Shown here piece after piece: positions 17,201-26,336 of a DNA stretch of 55,737 nucleotides. This DNA is from Rugosimonospora acidiphila (GTDB taxonomy: Bacteria; Actinomycetota; Actinomycetes; Mycobacteriales; Micromonosporaceae). The notes under the pieces were generated by a model. That model made no database searches and was not told the DNA's origin. It was given only the letters and a program-made list of their open reading frames with translations. Both the position numbers and the translations under genes were made by a program. Position 1 is the first letter of the stretch. Every line of letters begins with the position of its first letter. The stretch lies in NCBI RefSeq assembly GCF_039543385.1, contig NZ_BAABJQ010000046.1, forward strand, positions 1 to 55,737, written 5' to 3'.

Positions 17201-20200
17201 CCGTGCCGCCACGCCTTGGTGACCGCGCGGAACGCCGGCCCGTACCGCAGTCCGGCCGCGACGAGCCGCCGGTACCCGCCGTCCACGTCGATCGGCCGCG
17301 CGCCGTCCGGCGGCCACACCGTCGGCGTCGACCCTGCCGGCGTCGACCCTGCCGGCGTCGACCCTGCCGGCGTCGACCCTGCCGGCGTCGACCCTGCCGG
17401 CGTCGACCCTGCCGGCGTCGACCCGGCCGGCACCCCGCTGGCGGTAGGGTGCAGCAGCCCGGTGAGGTGCCGGGTCCACGGCTCGTGCGGGCCCGAACCG
17501 TCCGGCCGGGCGTACCCGTCGAACGGGCGCCGCCCGGTACCGTCCGGCCCGAGCACGACCAGTTGCAGCTGCACCGCCGCGTCCCCCGTCAGCGACAGCG
17601 GCGCCAGGATGGTCAGCTCGTCGAGGGTGTGGTCGATCTCGGCGCCGACCCGCACCGCCAGCTCGACGAAGACCGTCGCCGGCACCAGCACCGCCCCGTC
17701 GACCAGGTGGTCGGCGAGCCAGGGTTGGCGCCGGGTGGACAGCCGCCCCGAGTACCGGATCTCCGGTGCGTCCGGCGCGGGCAGGGCGGGCCCGAGCAGC
17801 GGGTGCCCGGCCGGCTCGCCCGGCCGGGCCGGCTCGGGGTCCAGCCAGTAACGCTGGCGCTGGAACGCGTAGGTGGGCAGGTCGACCCGCCGGGCCCCGC
17901 TGCCCCGGTACGCGGCGGCCCAGTCCACCGGTACCCCGCGCACGTGCAGCCGGGCGAGGGCGTCGAGCAGCGCCCGCCCCTCGGGTGCCTCGGAGGCGGC
18001 GCTCGCGACGGCACAGAGCGCACCGCCGGCATGGCGCGCGTCGCCAGCACCCGATTCCGGCCAGCTCTCCTCGGCCAGCGGGGCAAGCACCGGCGCCGGG
18101 CCCACCTCCAGCGCCGTCGCGACGCCGGTACCGGCGAGGAAACGCACCGCGTCGGCGAACCGCACGCTCTGCCGGGCATGTCGCACCCAGTACTCCGGCG
18201 ACGTCAGCTGTTCGCCGACCGGGCCGCCGGTCAGCGTCGACACCAGGGCGATGGCCGGCGGCCGTAGGGTCAGCGACGCCACCACCTCCCGGAAGGGGCC
18301 CAGCATCGGGTCCATCAGCGGTGAGTGGAAGGCGTGGCTGGTGCGCAGTCTGGTGGTGCGCCGGCCCCGTCCGGCCAGTTCGGCGGCGACGGCCGCGACG
18401 GCCGGCTCGGTGCCCGACACGACCACCGACGCGGGGCCGTTCACGGCGGCGATGGCGACCCGGTCGGGCATCGATGCCACCAGCGGTTCGACCTCGGCCA
18501 CCTCGGCCCGCACCGACAGCATCGCGCCACCGGGCGGCAGCGCCGCCATCAGCCGGCCCCGGGCGGCGACGAGCCGGGCCGCGTCGGGCAGCGGCAGCAC
18601 GCCGGCCACCGTCGCGGCGGCGATCTCGCCGACCGAGTGCCCGATCAGGTACTCGGGCGCCAGGCCGCACGATTCCAGCAGCCGGAACAGTGCGACCTGG
18701 TAGGCGAACAGCGCGGCCTGGGCGACGTCGGTACGCTCCAGCGGCGCGTCGGGTACCGTACCGGCGACCGCCTCGGCCAGCGGCACGGGCAGCAGCGGGT
18801 CGAGGTGCCCGTGGACCTCGGCGAGGGCGTCCCGGAAGACGGGGAACATCTCGGCCAGCCCACCGCCCATCCCGGCGCGCTGTGCGCCCTGCCCGGTGAA
18901 CAGCAGGGCCAGTCGGGCGCCCGGCTCGGCGGTGTCCCGCACGATGTCCGCCGGGTACTCGCCCCGGCCCAGCGCGTGCAGCGCCCGCACCAGGCCGTCG
19001 CGGTCGCCCGCCAGCAGGGCGGCGCGCCGGCGCAGGCCGGCTCGACCGGTCGCGAGCGACCGGCCTACGTCCAGCGCGCTGCGGGGCGCCGTGCCCGCCA
19101 GGTCGTCGGCGAGCCGGCTTGCCTGGGCGCGCAGCGCGGGCTCGTCGGCGGCGGACAGCAGCCAGGGCGGCGTGGGCCAGCCGGTCGCCGGCGCGGTGCG
19201 TTCGGGCTGGGCGCCGGCCTCCTCGACGATGACGTGCGCGTTGGTGCCGCCGATGCCGAAGGAGGAGACCGCCGCCCGGCGTGGCCGCCGCCCGGCCGGC
19301 CACGACCGCGCCCCCGCCAGCAGCCGCACCGCGCCGGCCGACCAGTCCACGTGCGGCGTCGGATCGTCGGCGTACCGCGACCGGGGCAGCTCGCCGTGCC
19401 GCATCGCCTGCACCATCTTGATGACCCCGGCCACCCCGGCGGCGGCCTGGGTGTGCCCGATATTGGATTTGATCGACCCGAGCCACACCGGGTCGTCCGC
19501 CGGCCGGCCCTGCCCGTAGGTGGCCAGCAGCGCCCGCGCCTCGATCGGGTCGCCGAGCGGGGTCGCCGTGCCGTGCCCCTCGACCGCGTCCACGTCGGCG
19601 GTGGACAGGCCGGCGTCGCGCAGTGCCAGCCGGATCAGCTCCTGCTGTGCCTCGCCGTTGGGCGCGGTCAGCCCGTTGGACGCGCCGTCGGCGTTGACCG
19701 CGCTGCCGCGCAGCGTCGCGAGGATGGGATGGCCGTTGCGCCGGGCGTCGTCCAGCCGTTCCAGCAGGATCAGCCCCACCCCCTCGCCCCAGCCGGTGCC
19801 GTCGGCGGAGGCGGAGTATGACCGGCACCGGCCGTCGGGAGACAGCCCCCGCTGCCGGCTGAACGCGATGAACGGCTTCGACGTGGCCATCACCGTGACG
19901 CCACCGGCCAGCGCCAGCGAACACTCGCCGTCCCGCAGGGCCTTCGCCGCCCAGTGCAGCGCCACCAACGACGACGAGCACGCCGTGTCGATGGTGACCA
20001 CCGGCCCGCGCAGGCCGAGAACGTACGCGAGCCGGCCGGACACCACGCTGCCCGCCGAGGACGTGATGAGGTACGGCTCCAGTTCGTGCCCGTCCAGCCG
20101 GTCGCCGTAGTCGCCGTTCATCGCGCCGACGAACACCCCGGTGTCGCCGCCGCGAAGGGACAGCGGGTCGATGCCGGCGCGCTCCACCGCCTCCCACGCG

Positions 20201-22455
20201 ACCTCCAGCAGCAGCCGCTGCCGGGGATCGGTGGCCAGCGCCTCCCGGGGGGAAATGCCGAAGAACGCGGGGTCGAAGTCGGCGATGCCGTCGAGGAAGC
20301 CGCCGCGCGTCGCGTAGGTGGTGCCGATCCGGTCGGGGTCCGGGTCGTACAGGTCGCCCAGGGGCCAGCCGCGATCGGTCGGGAAGCCGGTGGTGGCGTC
20401 GAGGCCGTCGGCCACCAGGCGCCACAGCTGCTCGGGACCGCGCACCCCGCCCGGGTACCGGCAGGCCATCGCGACGATGGCGATCCGGCCACCGTCGACC
20501 GTGACCGGGCTCGGTCGACGGTCCACAGTGGACGCGATGGGAGAGCCGAACAGCTCGCGATCCAGGTAGTCGACCACCTCGGCCGGGGTGGGTCGGTCGA
20601 AGGTGAGCGTGACGGGCATCCGCAGGCCGGTCGCCGAGCCCAGCCTCGCCCACAGCGTGAACGCGCCCAGCGAGCTGATGCCCAGATCGGTGAACGCCCC
20701 GTCCACCGGCACCGGTGCGCCGTCGGGCAGGTCCGACACGGCGGCGGTCTCCGTGCGGACCAGCTCCAACAGGGCCGAGCGCCGCTGGGCCGGGGTCATC
20801 CCGGCCAGCCGCGCCACCAGCGGTACCGCCTGGTTCACCGGTTCGGGCGCCGGTGCCGGCCCCAGGCGGTCGACCAGCAGCCTGCGCAGCACCTTGCCGG
20901 AGCCGGTCCGGGGAATCGCGTCGATGCGGTGGAACTCCACGGGAACCTTCATGGGCGTGAGTACCTGGGCACACGCCCGCCGCAACCCGACCGGCTCGGG
21001 CCCCTCGCCGGGGTCGCCCGGGTCCGCCACCACGAAGGCCACCGGCACCTCGCCGAACACCGGGTGCGGGCAACCCACCACGACCGCCTCGCGTACCCCG
21101 GCGCAGCCCAGCAGGACCTCCTCGACCTCGCGCGGATGGAGGTTCTGTCCGCCGCAGATGATGAGGTCACTGGTGCGCCCGGTGACCATCAGCTGGTCGT
21201 GCTCGACGAACCGGCCCAGGTCTCCGGTGCGGTACCAGCCGTCGACCAGCCGCTGGGCGGTCGCCTCGGGCTGGCCGTGGTACCGCAGCATCACCCCGGG
21301 CCCGCGTACCCAGATCTCGCCCTCGCCGCCCGGCCCCGCCGGATCGCCCGTCGCCGGGTCGACCAGCCGCACCTCGGTGCCCGGCACCAGCTCCCCGCAC
21401 GCGCCCGGTACCCGGGGACCGCCGGGGCGCTCCACCGCTATCTTCCCCGAGGTCTCGGTGCTGCCGTAGCCGTCCAGCAGCGGGGCGCCCAGCAGCCGCT
21501 CGACGTCGACGCGCAGCGCGGCCGGGCACGGCGCGCCGCCGGACAGGCACAGCCGCAGGCGGGTGCGGCCGGTCCGGGCACCGGCGAGGGCCGGCAGCAG
21601 CTGGTGGTAGGTGGTCGGTACGCCGGACAGCACGGTGATGTCGCACTCGTCCAGCAGCCGCAGCAGGGTCGCCGGGGTGGCCGGCTCGCTGACGATGCGC
21701 GCGAAGGCGCCGGTGACGGTCACGCCGAGCACGCACAGCGAGTGGGCCAACGCGTGGAACATGGGCAGCGGCCAGAGCAGCCGGTCGTCGGGGCAGAGTC
21801 CGAAGATGGGTTGGTAGCCGGCGACCGTCGACCACAGGGCGCCGCGCTGGCTGCTCACCACGCCCTTGGGTCGCCCGCTCGTGCCGGAGGTGTAGAGGAT
21901 CCAGGCCGGATCGTCGAGCCCCAGGTCGTCGCGCGGCGGCACGGGCGGCTCGGTCGTGGCCAGGCGTTCGAACGCCAGCGCGGGCACCGGGGCGCCCCCG
22001 ATGACCAGCACGAGCGGGCCGACGCCCGGTCCGGGTGGTGCCGTGGCGTCGGGCTCGCCGACCCGGACTGGTCCGGATCGTGCCGCGGTGAGCCGTTCGA
22101 TCTGGGGGAGGTGCCGCTGGTCGGTGACCAGCACCCGGGGCGCGCAGTCGTCGAGCAGTACCGCCAGCTCCGCGTCCGTGGCCTTGGGGTTGAGTGGAAT
22201 GCCGATCGCGGCGGCGCGCACGCCGGCCAGCCAGATCTCGACCAGCTCGACGCAGTTGTCCAGCAGGAACGCCACGTGCTCGCCGCGGGCCAGCCCCAGC
22301 CCGGCGAGATGCCCGGCGAGCCGACCAGTCCGGTCGTCCAACTCGCGGTAGGTGACGCCGCGCGTGGCGTCGGCGAACGCGACCTTGTCGCCGATGGTGG
22401 CCGCGTGCCGGCGCAGCACCTCGGGCAGGGCCGTGACTGTGAGGTCCTCCGGCAT
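14224..22455 (-). CDS. single-module type I polyketide synthase (AL-ACP-KS-AT-DH-KR-ACP-TE)
   Basis: A 2743-residue modular enzyme with every domain in one chain. An acyl-AMP ligase (about 1-540; LYTSGTSGRPKGV, Lys521 in TGSGK) loads a carboxylic acid on ACP1 (Ser595, LGISSL). KS spans about 658-1080 (Cys826 in TACSSS, His961, His1001). AT has Ser1274 in GHSVG and HAFHS, predicting malonyl-CoA. DH has His1583 and Asp1780. KR has GGTGALGG, the LDD motif in VLDDGVL (B type) and Tyr2196. ACP2 has Ser2395 (LGFDSL). The thioesterase has GFCVGG, placing Cys2590 where Ser is usual, with His2714. There is no ER or methyltransferase. The ATG 22455 has GAGGTG upstream. Expected product: a starter acid extended by one or, if iterative, several unsaturated malonate units. 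Confidence 0.96.
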   Translation of the reverse strand: MPEDLTVTALPEVLRRHAATIGDKVAFADATRGVTYRELDDRTGRLAGHLAGLGLARGEHVAFLLDNCVELVEIWLAGVRAAAIGIPLNPKATDAELAVLLDDCAPRVLVTDQRHLPQIERLTAARSGPVRVGEPDATAPPGPGVGPLVLVIGGAPVPALAFERLATTEPPVPPRDDLGLDDPAWILYTSGTSGRPKGVVSSQRGALWSTVAGYQPIFGLCPDDRLLWPLPMFHALAHSLCVLGVTVTGAFARIVSEPATPATLLRLLDECDITVLSGVPTTYHQLLPALAGARTGRTRLRLCLSGGAPCPAALRVDVERLLGAPLLDGYGSTETSGKIAVERPGGPRVPGACGELVPGTEVRLVDPATGDPAGPGGEGEIWVRGPGVMLRYHGQPEATAQRLVDGWYRTGDLGRFVEHDQLMVTGRTSDLIICGGQNLHPREVEEVLLGCAGVREAVVVGCPHPVFGEVPVAFVVADPGDPGEGPEPVGLRRACAQVLTPMKVPVEFHRIDAIPRTGSGKVLRRLLVDRLGPAPAPEPVNQAVPLVARLAGMTPAQRRSALLELVRTETAAVSDLPDGAPVPVDGAFTDLGISSLGAFTLWARLGSATGLRMPVTLTFDRPTPAEVVDYLDRELFGSPIASTVDRRPSPVTVDGGRIAIVAMACRYPGGVRGPEQLWRLVADGLDATTGFPTDRGWPLGDLYDPDPDRIGTTYATRGGFLDGIADFDPAFFGISPREALATDPRQRLLLEVAWEAVERAGIDPLSLRGGDTGVFVGAMNGDYGDRLDGHELEPYLITSSAGSVVSGRLAYVLGLRGPVVTIDTACSSSLVALHWAAKALRDGECSLALAGGVTVMATSKPFIAFSRQRGLSPDGRCRSYSASADGTGWGEGVGLILLERLDDARRNGHPILATLRGSAVNADGASNGLTAPNGEAQQELIRLALRDAGLSTADVDAVEGHGTATPLGDPIEARALLATYGQGRPADDPVWLGSIKSNIGHTQAAAGVAGVIKMVQAMRHGELPRSRYADDPTPHVDWSAGAVRLLAGARSWPAGRRPRRAAVSSFGIGGTNAHVIVEEAGAQPERTAPATGWPTPPWLLSAADEPALRAQASRLADDLAGTAPRSALDVGRSLATGRAGLRRRAALLAGDRDGLVRALHALGRGEYPADIVRDTAEPGARLALLFTGQGAQRAGMGGGLAEMFPVFRDALAEVHGHLDPLLPVPLAEAVAGTVPDAPLERTDVAQAALFAYQVALFRLLESCGLAPEYLIGHSVGEIAAATVAGVLPLPDAARLVAARGRLMAALPPGGAMLSVRAEVAEVEPLVASMPDRVAIAAVNGPASVVVSGTEPAVAAVAAELAGRGRRTTRLRTSHAFHSPLMDPMLGPFREVVASLTLRPPAIALVSTLTGGPVGEQLTSPEYWVRHARQSVRFADAVRFLAGTGVATALEVGPAPVLAPLAEESWPESGAGDARHAGGALCAVASAASEAPEGRALLDALARLHVRGVPVDWAAAYRGSGARRVDLPTYAFQRQRYWLDPEPARPGEPAGHPLLGPALPAPDAPEIRYSGRLSTRRQPWLADHLVDGAVLVPATVFVELAVRVGAEIDHTLDELTILAPLSLTGDAAVQLQLVVLGPDGTGRRPFDGYARPDGSGPHEPWTRHLTGLLHPTASGVPAGSTPAGSTPAGSTPAGSTPAGSTPAGSTPAGSTPTVWPPDGARPIDVDGGYRRLVAAGLRYGPAFRAVTKAWRHGPDLYAEVRLPPTWSAEATRYGIHPILLDAAMHASALAEEQDTGDGPRVPFALTGIRLHAAGAAAARVRVSPAGSGVTVTVTDLAGRPVAEVASLSTRPLPRESPATSVARRALYRPQWSPLPLPASTGLDDPAYAVLEAMLDAPARGHDPAHGHDPAHGRDRAHGEETAFDDETPARVRELTTTVLTAIQSFLADPERARTRLVVVTRDATADDPDLAGAAVWGLVRSAQAENPDRITLVDLDRDAASPAALAAAVATGAPQLAIRDGTGYVPRLVPVTGGLDAPAGDGPGTPIDPAGTVLVTGGTGALGGLLARHLVTEHNVRHLVLAGRRGEAAPGAERLRAELAGLGATVTLVACDVADPAAVRRLVAGCRPPLTAVVHAAGVLDDGVLDALTPERLARVLAPKAGAAWALHQATRGLDLSAFVLYSSASGLLGRAGQANYAAANAFLDALAAHRAAHGLPAVSLAWGPWLAAGPNRRAEPDAPSQTGQGDVPPDEPALDEPPAGGMASRVTGIARDRLGDDGLRAISPEQGAALFDRSLRVGAPVLAPILLDPGAVRDSAAVPPMLSALMPRPPATPDGARPAADAPDSWPAVLAGLPAPEREPALAALLRAELAALLGFPDAASFPADRRFTDLGFDSLASIQIRNRLRLLTGAPLAPTLVTDHPTLAELAAHLHAELAGRLPAPAAASPPTGVAPPPTGAVAPPTGLAAVFHRLCQTDQAFAASGMRHLASLALPVFGEAERAEHAVAPIELTGSADGPVLLFFPSYAAGIRMVPDRLAAALAGEARLSLIEYPGFGADPTVPDDHRTLVRVLAETARRAAAGRPLVLLGFCVGGGLAHAVAGQLAADGEAPAGVVLIETHHPRDPQRDERLLALIQGGAARPAEEYLALADDARILAGGAYLRLSERWHPEPLDVPALLVRATRPTAQLGALPARRDWRPHWPLPHDAVDVPGDHFTLLTEHADAVAAVIRDWLAGRPIGDAAR
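16705..16758. repeat. 18-bp tandem repeat in PKS linker (3 copies)
   Basis: Two perfect 18-bp copies (16723-16740 and 16741-16758) and one with a few mismatches (16705-16722) encode repeated HDPAHG-like hexapeptides around residues 1900-1916, in the linker ahead of the KR domain. In-frame copy number could vary without breaking the enzyme. Confidence 0.8.
16845..16855. repeat. TCCACTGTGGA palindrome, copy 3
   Basis: This copy has T at the central position and lies in the part of the PKS gene between DH and KR, where the complementary strand codes PQWSPL. Confidence 0.6.
17326..17430. repeat. 15-bp tandem repeat inside the PKS DH region (7 copies)
   Basis: Seven head-to-tail copies of a 15-bp unit (CGTCGACCCTGCCGG), six identical and the last with one change, give a (PAGST)7 stretch at about residues 1676-1710. 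It falls between DH His1583 and Asp1780, that is, between the two hot-dog halves of the dehydratase. Near-identity at DNA level points to recent slippage. Confidence 0.95.
20522..20532. repeat. TCCACAGTGGA palindrome, copy 4
   Basis: Extended to GTCCACAGTGGAC; it lies between ACP1 and KS in the PKS gene, coding STVDRR on the gene's strand. Confidence 0.6.
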
Positions 22456-22769
22456 GCGTCACCTCGTCGATGGAGCAAGGGGTCGATGGGGCAAGGGGCA
22501 GGTGGGCACTCACCTTACGCGGTGACCCGTTCTCCTCGGCGACGACAACCGGAGTCCCTCGGATCTTGGCATCCGGAAGCTATTGACGGGTTTCGGGGTG
22601 TTGGTTCATCCTCATCGATAAGAGGGTTTCGAAAGGAAGTTACATTAGTCGACCCCTGGCCGGCCGATCCGGTCGTCGCGCCCACCGGACCCGCGCTGCC
22701 CGACGCGCCGTGCCAGACCGGTCGCCAACCCTCGCCGTCACACAGCCCCCTCCCGGAAAAGAGCTGGCG
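22456..22769. promoter_or_regulatory. divergent promoter region between PKS and GH89 genes
   Basis: A 314-bp gap between divergent genes. Reading rightward, TTGACG (22583-22588) and CATCCT (22607-22612), 18 bases apart, form a plausible promoter for the glycosidase gene. The tract after it, with GATAAG and GAAAGGAAG, is unusually AT-rich for the window. I see no clear promoter for the PKS and no small gene here. Confidence 0.4.
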
Positions 22770-25700
22770 ATGTTGACAAAACGTCCGTGGGTGCCGACCA
22801 CCAGAACCGGCCGGTTCTCCCGCGCCGTGACCGCCGTGGCCGCACTCGCGTCCCTCCTGCTCGTCGGCACCACCACGCCGGCGCAGGCCACACCGCGGGC
22901 CGCCGCGAAGGCACCGGCGGCCCCGGCGCCCGCCCCGTCGACCGGCGCGTTCGACACCCGCCCCGCCGCCGACACCCTGCACCGGCTCATCGGCGGCAAG
23001 GCGGGGCAGGTGCGGCTGCGGGCCGAGAGCAAGGGCAGCGGGCCCGACCGGTTCCTGATCGCCGACGAGCACCACCAGCTCGTCATCACCGGTACCAGCC
23101 CCGCCGTGCTGCTCACCGGCTTCGGCTGGTACCTGAAGTACGTGGCGCACGCGGACATCTCGCTCGACGGTGAGCAACTCGACCTGCCCGCGAAGCTGCC
23201 GCTGCCCGCCGCCCCGATCGAGCACCAGTCCTCGGTGGCGAACAGGTTCGCCCTCAACGACACCAACGAGGGCTACGCCGACCCCTACCTGAGCTGGTCC
23301 GACTGGCAGCACCGGATCGACGTGCTGGCCCTGCACGGCATCAACGAGGTGCTGGTGTACGAGGGGCAGGAGGCGGTCTACGAGCAGACCTTCGAGCAGT
23401 ACGGGTACACGGCGGACGAGATGCGCGACTGGATCCCGGAGCCGGGCCACCAGTCGTGGTGGCTGTTGCAGAACATCTGCTGCGTCGGCTCGCCCATCTC
23501 ACAGCAGCTCATCGACCAGCGCGCCACGCTGGGCCGGCAGATCGTCGACCGGCTGCGCCAGCTGGGCATGACACCGGTGCTGCCCGGCTACTACGGGACG
23601 GTGCCGCCGCAGTTCACCACCCATGACCCGGGCGCCGTCACGGTTCCGCAGGGCAACTGGGACGGGCTGCCCCGGCCGGACTGGCTGGACCCGACCAACC
23701 AGTACTTCGGCCAGGTCGCCGCGACCTTCTACCAGGTCTCCTCGAAGCTGTTCGGCGACTCCACGATGTACAAGATGGACCTGCTGCACGAGGGCGGAAC
23801 GGCCGGCAGTGTGAACGTGACCGCCGCGTCGCAGGCCGTGCAGCGCGCGCTGAACACCGCGCACCCGGACGCCATCTGGGCGATCCTGGGCTGGGAGCAG
23901 AACCCGCTGCCGGCGACCCTGGCCGCCGTCGACCGGTCCAAGATGCTGGTCCTCGACGGGATGTCGGACACTTCGGCGGTCACCGACCGGGACACCGACT
24001 GGATGGGCACGCCGTACGCCTTCGGCACCATCTGGAACTTCGGCGGGCACACCAACCTGGGCGCCAGCCTGGCGGACTGGAACCAGAAGTTCCATGCCTG
24101 GGAGGCCAAGCCGGACACCGCGCAGAACGGCATCGCGCTGATGCCCGAGGGCATCGACAACAACCCGGCGGCGCTGGAGTTCTTCACCGAGATGCCGTGG
24201 GAGTCCGGGCCGGTCGACCTCAACCAGTGGTTCACCGACTACGCGACGGCCCGGTACGGCGCGAAGGACGCGCACGCGGACGCCGCCTGGCGAATCCTCG
24301 GTGACACCGTCTACAGCTGGCCGGAGAACGTGGACAGCAGGCACCCGACCTCGTTGTTCGAGAACCAGCCGAGCCTGACCACCACCTCGCCCGCGCTGCC
24401 GTACGACCCGGCCACCTTCGAGCAGGTGCTGGGCGACCTGCTGAAGGTGAGTCCGAAACTGCGTAACAGCACCGCGTACCGCTACGACCTGGTGGACGTG
24501 GCGCGGCAGGTGCTCGCCAACCGCAGCCGCACCATGCTGCCCGCCATCAACGTCGCCTACCAGGCGAAGAACGTCACCCTGTTCGAGCGGCTGACCGGGC
24601 AGTGGATGACCCAGCTGAAGCTGATGGACAGCCTGCTCGGCACCGATGACCACTTCCTGTTCGGCACCTGGCAGAAGCAGGCCGCAGACTATGCCGCCAG
24701 CCCCGCCGAGAGCGCCGCGCTGCAGTACGACGTGCGTTCCCTGGTGACCTTCTGGGCGGTCGGCACCAGCCTGCAGGACTACGCCCGGCGCGAGTTCAAC
24801 GGGCTGGTCGGCGACTACTACGGCGGCCGGTGGCAGGCGTTCTTCGACGGCCTGGACACCGCCCTGAAGTCCGGTACGGCGGTGGCGCCGATCGACTGGG
24901 CCGCGTACGCGCAGAACTGGGCGCACGAGACCACCCGGTACCCCTCGAAGCCGCAGGGGAGCGCCTACGACGAGGCCACCAAGGTGGCGCAGGTACCGGC
25001 CGGCACCCTCAGCGTCAGCGCGAAGAGCCTGGCGGTGAAGCCGGGCGGCACTGTCACGCTCACCACCACATTCACCAACCAGAACCTGTTGAGCGCCACC
25101 GGAAAGGTGACCGTCGGGCTGTCGGCGCCCCAGGGCTACCGGGTGTCCGCCCGCACCTCCGCCAGCACGGCTCACGTCGGCGTGGCGGGCACCTTCCGCA
25201 CCACGTGGACGGTCACCGTACCGGCCGGCACGGCGCCGGTCACGGTACCGCGGTTCACCACCACCGCCCGGTGGTCGTCGGGTTCGGCCAGCGACTCGGC
25301 GACCGCGAGCACCCGGGTGCTGGTCACCGGCGCCGTGGCCGCGCCGTACCAGACGGTGTCCAACAGCGGCGCGTCCTTCGGCCAGTCCGGTGACACGATC
25401 GGCATCGCCGGTGGGGGAGCGGACATGTCCGGCAGCGTCGACGAGTACGCCGCCGTGTACCAGCCGAAGGTGCTCACTGACGGGCACGCGGTGGTGGCCC
25501 GGGTCGACACGGCGGACGCGGTCACCGGTAACTCCCGGGCCGGCCTGGTCGAGGGCGCCGACCTGTCGAGCCGGGGCAGCGGCGGCTACGCCAACCTCGC
25601 CGTCACTCCCAACCACGGCTGCGTGTTCGGCTGGGACTCCGACGGCGATGGGCAGTTCGACAAGTCCACCGAGGTGGACGGCTTCGGTGCGGGCACGTAC

Positions 25701-26327
25701 GTGCGACTGAGCCGGACCGGTACCAGCCTTTCCGGCGCGTGCAGCAGCGACGGTACGAACTGGACGGTGGTGGGCAGCGCCACGGTGCCCGGCACCGGTG
25801 ACACCGCGGACGTGGGGATGTTCTTCAGTGCCGGCAACGCCGGCGGTGGCCAGCAGGGACTCGCCACGTTCGACGGATTCACGGTCACGCAGTACGCCCC
25901 TCGGGACGGCTCCGCCGACACGGTGCGCAGCCTGCACCAGCCGGTCACCGCGTCCGGCGCCGAGGCCGGGCACCCGGCCACCGCCGCCAACGACGGCAGC
26001 CGGTCCAACAGTCCCTACTGGGGCGGGCCGCTGACCGGCGACACCTGGTGGCAGGTGGACCTCGGTGCCGTGACGGACACCTCGAAGATCAATGTGCGCA
26101 ACTACGTCGACGGTACCCGGTACTACACGTACCAGCTGGTCGGCAGCCTCGACGGTGAGCACTGGTTCACCTTGGGCGGCCGGATGGGCACCAGCCCGGT
26201 GATCGACGAGGGGGACACCTTCACCACCGAGGCCACCGCCCGCTACATCCGGATCATCGGGTTGTCCAACTCGGCCAACAGCACGTTCCACCTGACCGAG
26301 GTCACCGTATACGGTAGCCCGAACTGA
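22770..26327 (+). CDS. secreted alpha-N-acetylglucosaminidase (GH89) with lectin-like and F5/8C domains
   Basis: A 1185-residue exported enzyme of the NAGLU/GH89 family, which removes terminal alpha-linked GlcNAc from glycans. The signal peptide has a basic start and hydrophobic core AVTAVAALASLLLVGTTTPA, probably cut after AQA. The catalytic region fills about residues 60-730 (WSDWQHRIDVLALHGINEVL, ILGWEQNPLP, GTIWNFGGHTNLG). Then come an NEW3-like beta domain (about 744-840), a concanavalin-like module (about 857-1047) and a C-terminal F5/8 type C (CBM32) domain (about 1050-1185, ATAANDGSRSN, YIRIIGLSN). ATG 22770 has GGAAAAGAG upstream and gives the signal peptide; GTG 22710 would bury it. 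A ROK regulator follows on the same strand. Confidence 0.93.
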   Translation: MLTKRPWVPTTRTGRFSRAVTAVAALASLLLVGTTTPAQATPRAAAKAPAAPAPAPSTGAFDTRPAADTLHRLIGGKAGQVRLRAESKGSGPDRFLIADEHHQLVITGTSPAVLLTGFGWYLKYVAHADISLDGEQLDLPAKLPLPAAPIEHQSSVANRFALNDTNEGYADPYLSWSDWQHRIDVLALHGINEVLVYEGQEAVYEQTFEQYGYTADEMRDWIPEPGHQSWWLLQNICCVGSPISQQLIDQRATLGRQIVDRLRQLGMTPVLPGYYGTVPPQFTTHDPGAVTVPQGNWDGLPRPDWLDPTNQYFGQVAATFYQVSSKLFGDSTMYKMDLLHEGGTAGSVNVTAASQAVQRALNTAHPDAIWAILGWEQNPLPATLAAVDRSKMLVLDGMSDTSAVTDRDTDWMGTPYAFGTIWNFGGHTNLGASLADWNQKFHAWEAKPDTAQNGIALMPEGIDNNPAALEFFTEMPWESGPVDLNQWFTDYATARYGAKDAHADAAWRILGDTVYSWPENVDSRHPTSLFENQPSLTTTSPALPYDPATFEQVLGDLLKVSPKLRNSTAYRYDLVDVARQVLANRSRTMLPAINVAYQAKNVTLFERLTGQWMTQLKLMDSLLGTDDHFLFGTWQKQAADYAASPAESAALQYDVRSLVTFWAVGTSLQDYARREFNGLVGDYYGGRWQAFFDGLDTALKSGTAVAPIDWAAYAQNWAHETTRYPSKPQGSAYDEATKVAQVPAGTLSVSAKSLAVKPGGTVTLTTTFTNQNLLSATGKVTVGLSAPQGYRVSARTSASTAHVGVAGTFRTTWTVTVPAGTAPVTVPRFTTTARWSSGSASDSATASTRVLVTGAVAAPYQTVSNSGASFGQSGDTIGIAGGGADMSGSVDEYAAVYQPKVLTDGHAVVARVDTADAVTGNSRAGLVEGADLSSRGSGGYANLAVTPNHGCVFGWDSDGDGQFDKSTEVDGFGAGTYVRLSRTGTSLSGACSSDGTNWTVVGSATVPGTGDTADVGMFFSAGNAGGGQQGLATFDGFTVTQYAPRDGSADTVRSLHQPVTASGAEAGHPATAANDGSRSNSPYWGGPLTGDTWWQVDLGAVTDTSKINVRNYVDGTRYYTYQLVGSLDGEHWFTLGGRMGTSPVIDEGDTFTTEATARYIRIIGLSNSANSTFHLTEVTVYGSPN

Positions 26328-26336
26328 TCCTAGGCG

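Noticed and set aside
15160..18267. Long plus-strand frame opposite the PKS gene
   Set aside because: Composition is that of an antisense shadow, with no ribosome site and no recognisable domain.
14033..21073. A very long second minus-strand frame across the PKS gene
   Set aside because: It is an arginine/glycine/alanine-rich shadow frame kept open by GC-rich codons; no domain motifs, while the overlapping frame carries all PKS signatures.
86..22455. One continuous biosynthetic gene cluster from the first P450 to the PKS
   Set aside because: The kinase operon and immunity-like gene lie between, operons run in different directions and no regulator, transporter or resistance gene clearly belongs to the PKS; co-membership is unproven.
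22710..22769. Earlier GTG start for the GH89 protein
   Set aside because: It would place 20 extra residues before the signal peptide; ATG 22770 has a ribosome site and gives a normal signal.
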